A DNA stretch of 64,000 nt. Origin: Phytophthora quininea (taxonomy: Eukaryota > Oomycota > Peronosporomycetes > Peronosporales > Peronosporaceae). Positions 24,415 to 35,164 of the stretch are shown here, piece after piece. A program made the position numbers and the translations under genes. The DNA lies in contig JAAVTG010000562.1 in NCBI GenBank assembly GCA_011947345.1, positions 186,001-250,000 of the forward strand, read 5' to 3'. Position 1 is the first letter of the stretch. Each line of letters begins with the position of its first letter. The notes beneath the pieces are model-generated. The model was not told the DNA's origin. It was given only the letters and a program-made list of their open reading frames with translations, and did not search any database.

Positions 24415-25571
24415 TCATGTGGAGGTAGTTGCGGGAGTTTTGAGGCCGACGGTATCAACGTACGCCACGATGATCGTCGTGTCATCGATGACCTGCTCCT
24501 CCTTCATCCAGCGGCGGTTGGCCTCCATAATCAGCAGATCGACTGCCACTTTGGGATCTTGCTGGCCCATGGCGATCTCCATGCACTCTTCGTTCGACAT
24601 GAACTCCCACAGACCGTCAGTAGCGACGATCAAGCAGCGGTCGTTCTCATCCAACCACCGAGAAGTAAACTCAGGCTCGGACAGCACACCAGCAGTGTGG
24701 GCGACAGCATCACCCAGCGATCTCGACATGGCCAGACCTGGGACGTCCATGTGGCCAAGCCACACACGCGGAGGGCCGTCAATACCATCGTCGTACTCCA
24801 CAGCGAACACGCGACCACCACTGGCAATAATACGAGCCTTCTCATCCGGACGGTCGGGCTTGTGGTCGACCGACAGCTCTTTGCAATCCATCGCCTCGGG
24901 GCCTGCAGCTCCCAATTTCTTGACAAATCCACGGGTGATGCGAGAGTCGCCGACATTGCCCACCACCACGAGGTTATCTCTCACAACCGACACCACTGCG
25001 GTGGTTCCGCTGAACTCCGTGTCGATACTCGGGTCTCGTAGCACCATCTGCTCGACGGATCGAATCGTTTCCGCGATGGCCGTCTTGATGCCGTCCACAT
25101 CTTGAGCAATCGCTTCCTTACGAGCGAAGTTTGCGTTGGCGAACAATTCCGTTGCAAACTTGTCGCGAATGGCTCCAGACACGCCGTCACCAGCTTCACC
25201 GTGGCCGTCGAACACACAGAGCAGCAGAGACTGAGTGGTCTGGTCATATTTGATGACCATGGCGTCCTGGTTCTTCTTGCGGGGATTATACGGCGCGTAT
25301 CCTTTCTTCGAGAGACCGGCAAAGGCCACCACGGCACAAGTGCCGTCCGCCAAGACGTGCGCACTGCTGTCGACGTCTTCCATAGTGGCAGCAGCCATTC
25401 CGTCGACCAATTTGTTGTCGCTAACAACCGACAATCGACGACGTTGCAGACCCAGCGAGTGGTCCCCGCCAGTCTGCGCCAACGGGATCTTGCCCGGTGT
25501 CTTGATGGAGATACCTTGGGCGACGCCACATTGGCGGCGGCGCCATCTTGGCGGAGCTTTATGGACCCCAT
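24415..25571 (-). CDS. PP2C-family Ser/Thr protein phosphatase
   Basis: A metal-dependent phosphatase of the PPM/PP2C class, about 380 residues. Motifs appear in order: KKNQDA (near 24.9% of the length), VFDGHGEAGDG with metal-binding Asp, SGTTA, VGNVGDSR, LSVDHKP, SRSLGD, ATDGLWEF and the final DDTTIIVAYV. This is the full catalytic core with no large extra domain, so cytosolic or nuclear action is likely. The body of the frame has no ATG at its upstream end. Natural starts are ATG 25571 (MGSIKL) or 25595, in a frame that joins the body if one G is added near 25505 (GG for GGG), so a single-base loss is likely. ATG 25667 is a further, less likely start. Convergent with PIG-N; 3' of MED4 on the same strand. 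Confidence 0.88.
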
Positions 25572-25887
25572 CTTCTGAATCGGTCGGCTGGCCATTTCGG
25601 AGACTTGGAGGTCGGGACGGGGGCAGGAGAGTGCAAATACGAGAGTGACTGGGGCGGGAGCTGCCATGCAGAGACTTTGGACAAGATTGGAAAGGGGCTT
25701 CCAGTAATTATAGACGGTAAGGCCTAGGGAAGAGCGCGAGTACGCATCAGGTCAGCCGTTGAAACGCTTTGGGAACGGGACGGTGGGGCAGCAAGACAAG
25801 ATAAACGAAGGTCTGTACGTACAGCTTTTCCAAGTCTTCAAAGATACATTCAGACGACTGAAATGGCTACATTCGTCGATGTAAAAC

Positions 25888-27300
25888 TTAGTCGCTGTCG
25901 CTTTCGTCCTCCGACGATGACGAGAGACTGAGTGAGATGGTGTTGGGAGCTTCTTCATCGCTGTCGCTCGAGTCACTGGAGCTCTCGCTTTCAGCTTCTT
26001 CCTTTTCGCCTTCCTCTAGCTTGCGCTTTTGCGGAGACTTTCGACGTCGTCCACCACTTCGTCGTCATACAAAGGCGCGCGCTTTTCGGGCAGTTTGAAC
26101 TTCTTGCGTAGGATCTCCATTGCGTCTGGCGGCAATGGGTCTCCAGTCTTCCACGACTCGGGCAGTGTGATGCCATGCTCCGTGAAGAAGCTGCGGCCCA
26201 TGTAGTGCAATAGAGCGTCAAGCGGCAAGTCCACTGGGTCGCCAGGTTTCCACCCCGGTGGCATTTGCTTACGGATCTGGGCGTCGCTAGCGCCCAGACC
26301 AATTGGAATGTTAAGTTTCTCGAGATCTTCTCCACTCTCGTCGTCCTGCTTGACTCGAGCAGCAGTGGACGTGTATTTCTCGGGTCCTTGCGTGACAATC
26401 TCGGCGACAATGCCGCGACTTAACACTCCAGCTCGCATCATGTGCTCCTGAGGAGCTGGCGGCATGAAGCCGAACATTGGAAACTACCGATAGGCAAGAA
26501 TTAGGCACAGAGTTAAGGGAAAAAGACTGATCTAAGTGAACGTACGCCAGGCTGCCACTCCTTGGGGGCCGAAGTCGTGCCGGCAATCCGGTGCGCGTAT
26601 GCGACCACGTCAAGCGGGTCTAGCACAACTAAAACAACACAAATAAAGCGTCGTAATGTCCCACTCGATGAGCTCTTGAAACTTTCTAACATTGTAGTGG
26701 AATCCCAAACGCTACCTTTGTTCATCTGCTTGGCATTTTGCAGCACCACTCGATGTTTTCTCAACACATTGGCGATATCCTAAACAATAAACATGTTAAT
26801 ATCATCATCTTCTTATTTGTAGTAATAAATTTATAGTCTCACCTCTTGTGAACGTCGTAGTTGCGCTGCATACTGCACCACCTTCTGTCGCTTATTTTCA
26901 ATTTCGCTCTCAATACGCAGCAATTCCTTCTGCGCCTTCTGGTGCCTGGCAACTAAAAAAATAAATATAATAATGAAATACCCGATAAATATTACTACAT
27001 GCTACGATATCTCACGCTTTTTCACGGCAGCTAGCAGGTCCCGGTCCCTTTCCAGCACTTTATTGAACGTCTCGTTCACTGTGCGCAGTCTTGTGGCTGT
27101 GATGGTCGAGGGAGGACTGGGTTACACAAAGGTTACACGTTTAAGTAGCGCACATTGCAGACCCTGCAGGGGCTGAAGACCGCCGCAGACACATACAGAG
27201 AGGCTGTGTTAAGAGATTCCAGCAGCTTGGTCACCAGGAAGCGGTGCTCGTGCAGCGACACCTCCACCTCCTCGCGGATGCTCCCGCCCATCTGCGCCAT
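25888..27300 (-). CDS. MED4: Mediator complex subunit 4
   Basis: A core Mediator subunit linking transcription factors to RNA polymerase II. Start ATG 27300 (MAQMGGSI). The N-terminal half is helical and Glu/Gln/Lys-rich, as expected for the MED4 coiled coil. The signature DVVAYAHRIAGTTSAP precedes KEWQPG, then FGFMPPAPQEHMMRAGVL; the LSYAxRISxTTSAP-like block is diagnostic. Five short introns with GT-AG ends can be placed: 27097-27196, 26953-27015, 26780-26842, 26629-26715 and 26484-26545. The phase of the first is off by one base. The last exon shifts frame near 26035 to an acidic Ser/Asp/Glu tail ending at TAA 25888-25890. The many introns contrast with the neighbouring genes. Confidence 0.88.
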
Positions 27301-27408
27301 GGCTGTCTAATAAAATAGTGTGGTTACTTTTATATTTTTGGAAAATCTAATTTACTTTTTTGCTGAAATTGCAAGAAAACCCCATGCCCGACAAACTTGC
27401 CTTTTCCA

Positions 27409-28760
27409 TTACATTACCGCGCTACAATATCGCAGCAGTGACAATTCGAGGAATTTCGACGACTTACTAGGCCATCGGTCAAAGCACAGTTGCACCAGTC
27501 GCGAGTACCGTCGTCTCAAAAGAGGTCTAGCACTTTGCAAACGGCCGAGGAAAGACTTCGAGCGAGAAACCATTCTAGTTCGATCGGAATTTTGGACACT
27601 TGTTTCTGGTGATCGTGACACATGAGCATACTCTTCAGCATCTCTTCAAAGCAGGACTTGACGCAACTAGCGAGCCAGTACTCATCACCACTCCAGCTTC
27701 CTCTTTCGATCAGTACTTTGAGCATTTCGATGTAGCCTTGGGCCGCTGCATCCCGTAGCGTCTTACCCAGAGACCGATTAATACCGTTGTCGTAGAGAAA
27801 GCAAATCACCTCCGTGGGGCAGCCAGTTTGCGATCTTGAATTGGGTGTATCAACATTTTAGGAGCGCGGGTATGAAGCACGTGCTCTTCCGCTCGCAGCA
27901 TTCCGTGGATATCTTAACGTCACTAGGTGGCTGTTTGATCATGGTATTCAAAGTTGTTCGATGACTGCTATAGCCGTCGGCAATAACCAACTCGAAAAAG
28001 CCCTTCAATCTTCACGAACTTGGAAATAAAAGGTGTTCGGACGAAGCCATGCTCGGGTACGATGGCGTTTTTAAACAGATACTGTACTACCTCCTAGTGA
28101 CCGGTTTCGGCAGCGTGGCCTATCGCCCTAGCCGAGGTAGTTTCCGATCGATTGGCATTCAACCACTTGACCATTTCCAAGCTAGCTGCCTCACCAGCTG
28201 CATTCATCGTAACAGCAAGAAATACCCAACACCGTTAAGGTACAACCACTACAGAATATGGAAATGACCATGCTTTGCAGCCTCTTCGGGGCCCACCAAA
28301 GTCCACGGCCCACGACCGTCCTGTCAATAAGTCTTCATCCACTCCAAAGCGTGCAGATACCCACCTCTAGTGGCTTCAATTATGACCTGCCTCCACGTTG
28401 GTGTCGATCTCGATAGAGAACACTCCTGACAGCCGACTGTAAAACCTTGTTCGCAGGTTTGCATGAAAACTTTTCGTCCAGAGACTTGTCCAGAAATTGG
28501 TCGATCAGGTCCATCGCATGTAGCAGCGAATCTCCTTGACGAGGAAAAATCATCGCAAAAAAGCGAGTCGTCGATCAGCTTCATATCCACGATGGCTATA
28601 ACCCTCCGCTTGACATCTTCCAATACCGGGAATAATGGAGTCCGTTAGTCCCATCGTCGCTGAAAGTTCGACGCATTCCAATGGTGTCAGCATCGTGAGT
28701 TCCCTCGAGTTCAAGTTCGGCTCGCTTGAGCTCGAAATCCCATCGAATTGGAGCGCCACT
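27409..28760 (-). pseudogene. Ankyrin-repeat protein remnants
   Basis: Minus-strand pieces show ankyrin-repeat character. The clearest is 27516-27809, with LYDNGINRSLGKTLRDAAAQ then GYIEMLKVLIERG, the helix-turn-helix spacing of the repeat. Farther upstream, 28324-28623 ends in ATRGGYLHALEWMKTY. Between them the frame changes many times. Ankyrin proteins with H-LEW-type repeats form large families in oomycetes and often decay. No start codon or complete repeat array remains. Confidence 0.5.
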
Positions 28761-28949
28761 GCTTAGAGATGCATCTCTCTGCCATCCTCCAACTCAAATA
28801 TGCTTAGTGAATTACGATAATATTTGCGCTTCACCGCCATGCCAGCCAAAACCATTTTTTGCCGAGGAGAAAAAGCTTATCGAACTACAGGCATCCTAGC
28901 AAACGCAAACAATATTGAAGAGTACTGCTTGGTCCAGCTCAAAACAGTG

Positions 28950-30055
28950 ACAAGGGGGCTACTCTACGGTGATTCTCCCAGACTCCCGATTAGTTCGCCC
29001 AGCGCACCTTCTGGGGTGATAAAAGCCTTCTCAAGCGCGATGGAGACGTCCTCCAACCTCTCAATTACTTGGACTAAGGACGCCAAAAATGTGTCCGGAT
29101 CTCCAATCGGTACAGGAGGCCGCTGTTCTCGTCGAAAAGAAAGTCACGCAGCAGTTGCATTGCAGTCGCTGACCAAGAAGCCGCTTGTTTATCTGAGCGA
29201 CAGCAACTGAAGTCACGAGGTGCGGGAAAATATGTTGCAGCGTGGACTTCGTGATGGTCAATCCAAGTTCTGCCGTTGCTCTCACGACACCAGGAGCAAC
29301 TGACTCGATTCTTTTAAGCTGCAATTGGGGGTCTCCAAAGTACAGCGAGTACCGACGAAGTTGCTCCAGCAATCCGTCATAGCCACTCAGCTCACCCAAT
29401 GCAACGTCGGGCGTCGAGTTTTCCTTTACGAATGCCCAACTGCGTTGCAAATTGACATCGTTGTCCATCGCATCGGCGTTCATCAACCGCCACGGGGCCC
29501 GAAACTGGAAACGAGTAGATGAAAGACCTCGCTCACGATACTCCAGGGACTGGCACTGCGCTTGTTTTGGAATTGCACGCGCTGACGTTTCAGATTGAGA
29601 CTTTGAATCTCCTCGTTGAGTTGTTGGACGGTTTGTTGAGCGCTCGCCTCGATATCCCGCTGCTTCTGCCGGTATCGCGCTTGGCTGGCTCGGATCTGCG
29701 CTCGTCGGATGTCCTTCCTGCGCTGCAACTTCAATTCCTTCTCCGTCAAACCCCTGGCTCTGGTGTAGATGCTCAATGACTTATCTCGAGAGACGTATTT
29801 GTGGCGGTGCTGCTGGTTAGTTCCTGGTCCGAGATTGGCGCTGTCAACACGAGAACGGTACGCTGGAAGCACGGGTGCAATCACACTGTCGCTCAAATTG
29901 ACACAACTCTGCTCGAAGCAGTCGAACCGGTTGGATGGAGTTTTGACGGGGCTTGTCATGGGGCGACAACGTTTCCAAATGAGGCCTGATCGCGAAACAT
30001 TGATCAACTTTGATGATGATGTCGTGTGTATACGGTGCCGTATGCAGAGGCTCAT
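28950..30055 (-). pseudogene. bZIP transcription factor, interrupted at its 5' end
   Basis: The basic region IRRAQIRASQARYRQKQRD is followed by a leucine-zipper-like helix (VQQLNEEIQSLNLKRQRVQ). In the alignment set by QARYRQK, the position that is Asn in ordinary bZIPs is Ile; oomycetes are known for bZIPs with replacements at this DNA-contacting site. The frame shifts near 29485 into a conserved C-terminal region (YSLYFGDPQLQLKRIES; LGLTITKSTLQHIFPHL) and again near 29110, ending about 28950. Upstream, the frame runs into the end of a small inverted-repeat element (30045-30768). A plausible original N-terminus (MGRTAGNFVADFDDTG) lies beyond it, from ATG 30816. Confidence 0.7.
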
Positions 30056-30768
30056 ATTATCCAGAATATTGTATTAGTGAATAATATAATACAAATGCAA
30101 TACAACGTTATATTAATATTAATACTAACGCATGTTGATGATACTTTATATTAATATTAATAACAGGTTCAGAAAATTTGTGGAGGTAGGTTGCGTCGGT
30201 TCTTGATCCTAGCATGAACGAGTTTCAAGAGTTAGCGTGACCGGATGCACTAAAGGCGCTCCCCAACACCTGGTGAGTCACATCGACCGTGCCTTCATGA
30301 GCAGACACTCCGTACAGAATAGATGAGGCCTCCAACATCTCGAGCATGAAAGCTGAAGCAACTTGTCGAACACCTGCAACTTTGGCGAGCGAGTAAAGAG
30401 CCAATCTTGCCCGTGCCCATCACCCCAATAGTGCGACCATGCACGTCCTGCGCAGCGCAGGAACATGGCCTTGGTGCCGTTGGCGGCCAGCATGCCCAGA
30501 GTGGCCTCGTCGGCCTCGTCGGCCACGTCGTTGACGAAGATGCAGACGGCCACGCAGCCGGCGGCCAGCTTGGCCGAGTCCTTGCGCTCTCCACCAAGCT
30601 CCCAACAATTTTTAGCGCGGCAAAGTTCGTCGGCTAAAGTATTACAGATGTATTAATACTAATACTCGCCTTATGCCACTGCTCAAAGTATTGTATTCTA
30701 TTAATACTGGCATAGCTAAAGTATCAGTAATACTGATACTCAATATTTAACAGTAATATGAACCTCTG
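30045..30768. mobile_element. Small TIR element carrying a dehydrogenase fragment
   Basis: The two ends are inverted: CAGAGGCTCATATTA at 30045-30059, and CAGAGGTTCATATTA read inward on the other strand at 30754-30768, one mismatch in 15. Inside each end lies AT-rich sequence with repeated TATTAATATTAATA-type words (30108-30165 and 30655-30745). The GC-rich centre is a gene fragment (30278-30597). The CAGAGG start suggests hAT type, but the 8 bp flanks (GCCGTATG and GCCTGTGT) do not match as a clean target duplication. The element separates the bZIP gene from a likely N-terminal exon. Confidence 0.6.
30278..30597 (-). pseudogene. D-lactate dehydrogenase fragment
   Basis: Two frames together show parts of a D-isomer 2-hydroxyacid dehydrogenase: VNDVADEADEATLGMLAANG then LRCAG (end of the substrate-domain part), and TIGVMGTGKIGSLLAR, the start of the NAD-binding Rossmann fold with GxGxxG. 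The roughly 40-50 residues normally lying between these blocks are missing, and the catalytic Arg, Glu and His regions are absent. This is an internally deleted piece of a metabolic gene captured between the arms of the small TIR element. GC content is far above the element's AT-rich ends. Confidence 0.65.
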
Positions 30769-30816
30769 GCCTGTGTCGTCAAAATCTGCAACAAAATTTC
30801 CAGCTGTTCGGCCCAT

Positions 30817-31114
30817 CGTGCAGGCTGAGTTGACGCCCAACGAGTATTTGTCGAGCCGAATTGAGACTAAAGACCTGGTATGATGCTTAGAACGATATTA
30901 GGCGGAGCAGTTTTCATTCTGGAGTTTATGGGCTTTCAAGAGACATTTGCCTTCAACCCAAACCAAGACCCCAGGAGTAATAAACTTGTCGGAGAACGGG
31001 CGTCGCAGCAAATGCAAAAACATTGCTTTCATCCATCTATTCCACTGGTTAGTAAGGCAAAAATACGCAGGCGACGCAAACACTTGGCAAAGATATTGTC
31101 CTGGCAACTCAATG
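30817..31114. other. Possible remnant of the neighbouring gene's 3' part
   Basis: Minus-strand frames (30898-31107) are open but carry no recognised motif. They may be the decayed continuation of the gene ending at 31115. Confidence 0.2.
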
Positions 31115-32801
31115 CTATGCCAATTGACGGGTGAGGCAACTGGCGTTCGTTTCGCGATACGGTTGAAAGTTGAGTTTTACGTCAGCCAAACCGCCACAAA
31201 GTGATAGCTCCTCCAGATAGGGGCAGCTTTGAAGGATGAGATCCACGTCAATCTCTACTCGTGAGTGCCAGATGATCAACGAGCGTACGCAGTGGCCAAC
31301 TATCAACGTCAACGAAATCAAACCAGGCGCCTTAGCCTCGCTAGACTCGTAGAATGTCAAGTCTACTCGCCGAACCTGACACCGTCCAAAACCATGAATA
31401 ATAACGTCCACACACTCACTTGTTCCGCCATCACTGAAAGTCCGAACGGAGTACATCACTGCAGGCATCGTAAGCACTCTCGACTCTAAGATCGGCTCGC
31501 CAGAGTGATCGAAATCCCAGCGAATTGGAGCTTCAATCTTTAGAGTCGCGTCTCTCTCAATGACTTGACCGCGTGGTCGACCACATAAAACTTCTTCGGG
31601 ATGATCGGCGTTCAATACTTTGGTAAATGCCTCGACCTCGTGGACAGTCGTAGCATCAATCGTAAGTACCAGATAGTCGACACATGACCGCACGCGCGCT
31701 TGCCTCGAAAACAGTCCGTATGCCAGCCACTTGTACCACAAACACATTGTAGCCGGCTGCTCATTTGGCTGTACACCATCGCTAAGCATGTGATTAAGGG
31801 ACAGTGAGAAGACTATAACCGAAGAGCAGCAAGACTGGATGACCAGGTCGAGTCTCTGCTGTGCACTTTTGTGTTGGAAACAATGGTCTTCGATGGCTTG
31901 ACGCTTGATAATTCCACTAGCCCCGAGATGGCCGATACAATCCAGAAGTTGGTGCTGGACAATCTCTGGTTCTCGCGCATCAAGTCATTTGCCATTCAAA
32001 GGGACGAGGAGCTGACTTGCGGTTTACTCAGTCGTTATCGAGCTCTTGCAGCGGCTTTTTGACAGCAAGATTCGGTCGCTCGACTGTGCGAACCAAGTAT
32101 CGTTTCGACAGACCTGTTCCGCGTCAGATTGGAATGCAGGAGATGTATGGCGCCGGCTACTTGACTCTAGATTCCTATTTGGGGGTTTACCGACCGCCAT
32201 GAGATTTCTCAAAGGCTCGTGGAGATCGTCGCCTGGCCCTGGGAAATTCACTTGTACCGGGATCTCAATATCCACTGCAATCTGAGCCTTGCCACTAAGC
32301 GCAGCAATCGTCTCGAGTGCCTCAAGGTACTCCGGACTTGGATATTCGCGCTGATGGCGACCGCAGAACCATACGAGGTCGTATTCGACTTGATGTATGT
32401 CTCTCCGATCCAAATGCATATCAAAGTCCATCGTCAGCAAATAGTGAGCCGGGACGATCTCGAACTTCTCTTCTCCTTCTCAGCCGATATCCACTCCGCA
32501 AATGTTTTCCAAAAGAAACTTCCACGCTGCCCAGTCGAAATGCTCCGTCGCTGCCAGTAAAGCCAGCGCCTCTCTTTCCTTGATAAAGTCTGCGGAACTC
32601 CTCCTCGTCCTCCTCAGAATGTGCATCATTAAAATCCCATGAGTCTCGTTTCGGCCTACGCGACAGCACCACTTCGAGGTGAGATTTGCCATCCCAAGCC
32701 TCCACAATGTTGTGCAGGTTGAGCGTGTAGCGCATCGGGCCCCTAAGGGCTGCACACCACGAAATCAGGAAGCCCCATCGCTCTGCTTCAGTCGTCCCCA
32801 T
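31115..32801 (-). pseudogene. Uncharacterised, repeatedly frameshifted gene
   Basis: From ATG 32801 (MGTTEAERWGFLISWCAALR) the gene reads through EAWDGKSHLEVVLSRRPKRD, an EALALLAATEHFDWAAWKFL segment, DFDMHLDRRDIHQVEYDLVW and a Pro/Gly-rich stretch. A C-terminal part follows with LVLTIDATTVHEVEAF and leucine-rich stretches (LILQSCPYLEELSLCGG) suggestive of irregular leucine-rich repeats. At least four frame changes are needed (near 32560, 32440, 32060 and 31800). I do not recognise the family and assign no function. Its 5' end faces that of nothing nearby; NFS1 lies upstream on the same strand. Confidence 0.5.
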
Positions 32802-32924
32802 TCATTCACCCGGTCCGGGACAGAAACCTGCTATGCAATTGGCGAGTCAAAGATGTATCAAAATGTGGCAGTCGCGTTCTTATCAGATAGCTGGTCTCTC
32901 CTTTCGCTCGTAGTCTCCGCAAAG

Positions 32925-34313
32925 TTAGTGCGCATCCTGGCTCCACTGGATCGTGCTGGGGTCGATCCCTTCCTGCACCATTTCCCACAGCGGACTCATC
33001 TCGCGCAGACGCGTCACGTGCTTGACGCACAGGTCCACAGCGTAGTCGATTTCCTCCTCGGTGGTGAAGCGGCCAATGCCGAAGCGGATGGACGTATGTG
33101 CCAAGTCCTCGCCCACGCCAATCGCACGCAGCACGTACGACGGCTCGAGCGACGCGCTCGTGCAGGCGCTACCGGACGACACGGCAATGTTCTTAAGGGC
33201 CATCAGCAGACTCTCGCCCTCGACATAGGCAAACGAGAGGTTGATGTTGCCCGGATATCTCTTTTCTAGATCGCCGTTCAGTACCACGTGCTCAATCTTG
33301 TCCGTAATGCCGTGGTACAGCTTGTCCGAGAGGTAGCTGACCCATCGGTGGTCGTTCTCCATTTCCTGAGCAGCTACCTCGCAAGCTTTCCCAAAGCCTA
33401 CGACCAGTGGAGCCGCCAGAGTTCCGCTTCTGAGTCCGCGCTCTTGGCCACCGCCGCTAATGATGGGCTCAAGACGCACGCGAGGACGACGACGCACGTA
33501 CATGGCGCCGACGCCCTTGGGGCCGTAGACCTTGTGGCCCGACATGGACATGACGTCGATGTTCATCTCATTGACGTCGATCGGCAGTTTGCCGAGCATT
33601 TGGGCCGCGTCCGTGTGGAAGAAGACCTTGTTCTTCCGGCAGATCTCGCCGATCTCTTTCAGTGGCTGCAACACGCCGATCTCATTGTGCACAGCGATGA
33701 TGGAGACCAGCGCTGTATCCGGACGGATGGCATTCTTAAGCTGCTCCAGATCCACCAGGCCGTTATTCTGCACCGGCAGGTAGGTGACTTCGAAGCCCTC
33801 GGTCTCCAGCACGCGACACGAGTCGAGCACGCACTTGTGCTCGATCTGCGTGGTGATGATGTGCTTCTTCTTGGCTTTTGTGAAGTGCGCGACGCCCTTT
33901 AGAATGGCGTTGTTGCACTCCGTCGCGCCCGAGGTAAAGATGATTTCCTTGGAGTTTGCGCCAATCAGAGACGCCACGCTCTCGCGGGCATGCTCGACGG
34001 CCTTGTCGGCGTCCCAGCCGAACTCGTGGGTCGTCGAGTGCGGGTTGCCGTAGGCGTAGGTCATGAAGGGCAGCATGGCGTCCAAAACCCGCGGATCCAT
34101 GGGCGTGGTGGCCTGGAAGTCCAAGTAGGCGGGTTTGCTCTCGTCCTGGGCCGTGGGCTCGGCCTTGATGGCGAAGCCTGGAGAGAAGATCTTGGACGAG
34201 TTGACGTTGTCCAGCACCGAGGCCGGCACGGGGTTCACGGGCGTGTAGCGCTTGTCGGCGAAGCCGCGCGCGAGGCGCAGGCGGCGCGGAAGGAGACGGC
34301 GAGCGGCCTGCAT
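32925..34313 (-). CDS. NFS1: Mitochondrial cysteine desulfurase NFS1
   Basis: Removes sulfur from cysteine to feed iron-sulfur cluster assembly and tRNA thiolation, with pyridoxal phosphate. The frame is intact, 462 residues from ATG 34313 ([14 protein letters not shown]); a GTG one codon upstream is not needed. The first 20 residues are Arg/Leu-rich with no acidic residue, a mitochondrial targeting sequence. Then come [40 protein letters not shown], the PLP-lysine site [11 protein letters not shown] and the catalytic-Cys loop [10 protein letters not shown]. The C-terminus [18 protein letters not shown] is conserved in NFS1. GC-rich codon usage and the unbroken frame make it the best-preserved gene of the window. 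An initiator-like CTCATT lies about 15 bp upstream. Confidence 0.97.
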   Translation of the reverse strand: MQAARRLLPRRLRLARGFADKRYTPVNPVPASVLDNVNSSKIFSPGFAIKAEPTAQDESKPAYLDFQATTPMDPRVLDAMLPFMTYAYGNPHSTTHEFGWDADKAVEHARESVASLIGANSKEIIFTSGATECNNAILKGVAHFTKAKKKHIITTQIEHKCVLDSCRVLETEGFEVTYLPVQNNGLVDLEQLKNAIRPDTALVSIIAVHNEIGVLQPLKEIGEICRKNKVFFHTDAAQMLGKLPIDVNEMNIDVMSMSGHKVYGPKGVGAMYVRRRPRVRLEPIISGGGQERGLRSGTLAAPLVVGFGKACEVAAQEMENDHRWVSYLSDKLYHGITDKIEHVVLNGDLEKRYPGNINLSFAYVEGESLLMALKNIAVSSGSACTSASLEPSYVLRAIGVGEDLAHTSIRFGIGRFTTEEEIDYAVDLCVKHVTRLREMSPLWEMVQEGIDPSTIQWSQDAH

Positions 34314-34322
34314 CACAGCTCA

Positions 34323-34331
34323 GACAATGAG
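34323..34331 (-). promoter_or_regulatory. Initiator-like core promoter of NFS1
   Basis: On the minus strand the sequence reads CTCATTGTC, 10 bp before the NFS1 ATG. It fits the pyrimidine-TCATT core of oomycete initiators. The 5' UTR would be very short, which is usual in Phytophthora. Confidence 0.5.
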
Positions 34332-34359
34332 TGACTTGGGGAGCTTAGCGGAAATCGTA

Positions 34360-35150
34360 CTTAATGGGAGGACCAATGAGGGGATGGGCGCATGGATCGC
34401 GGGGTTTCATTGGCTGCGGATGTTAAACGGAATGATGGTGGATGACGCGCTTGCTGGCGATCTTGCCTAGGAATGGCGGCGTTGCAAGTCCCTGTAAGCT
34501 CGTGCCAAGCCACTGCAGGCTCCAACAAGAGCTTCAGTGCCGAACGCGAGAAACTACTGTCGCTTTGGATGTTCGTTTCCGTTGATGCGTGGACGTTCGT
34601 TCTTGTGATAACACCATTTGGTGGGAGATCGCACAGGAAGTAATATGAAGACGACCTCGAGAAATGCACTAATAAGTTGGACTTGCCAATGAAGTTGGAC
34701 ACCTTTTCGATGGGATTTCGATAATGACGAAGAACCCAAGCTAACTTTTTGCGAGTGATATCAATTGTCAGCCCGCACAGACCATTGGGCAACACAATAC
34801 AGTACCGGCAGCCTCAAACTAATTGGTATGCTGTCGACGCCAAAGAGCAACCATCAACGTGGATTGTCAATTGTGTGCTCGCCGTACTCGGCAGCGGTAG
34901 AGCTGGTCTAGTTTTCTGAAATGCTCTTGCCGGCATTGCCCACGAACTAAAACTAAAATATGTGGATTCAACATGGAGTGTTATCATGACCAGGACTCTA
35001 CTCATTCCGGAGCAAATTCCGTATAGATTTACTCGTGGCGAAGTTTCTCGGAGGTGAAAGACTTGTGCGCGACGATTACGAACCAGAACGTCCTACCAGC
35101 AAAAGGGGTTGGACATCTAGAGAGAGCTCTGGTTCGTATTCCAGGGTAGT
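34360..35150. other. Intergenic stretch between NFS1 and the thioesterase
   Basis: The two neighbouring genes diverge from here. A minus-strand frame of 144 codons (34361-34795) has no known domain and is probably not a gene. A second initiator-like CTCATTCCGG occurs at 35001-35010. Confidence 0.4.
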
Positions 35151-35160
35151 CTCATTCCGA
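35151..35160 (+). promoter_or_regulatory. Initiator of the thioesterase gene
   Basis: CTCATTCCGA lies 4 bases before the first ATG at 35165. It matches the oomycete initiator (YTCANTYY). Such a start would leave an almost leaderless mRNA unless the ATG at 35168 or a later one is used, so the second ATG is a reasonable alternative start. Confidence 0.5.
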
Positions 35161-35164
35161 AGTC

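Noticed and set aside
33288..33902. Plus-strand open frame of 204 codons
   Set aside because: Antisense to the intact NFS1 gene and explained by its GC-rich third codon positions.
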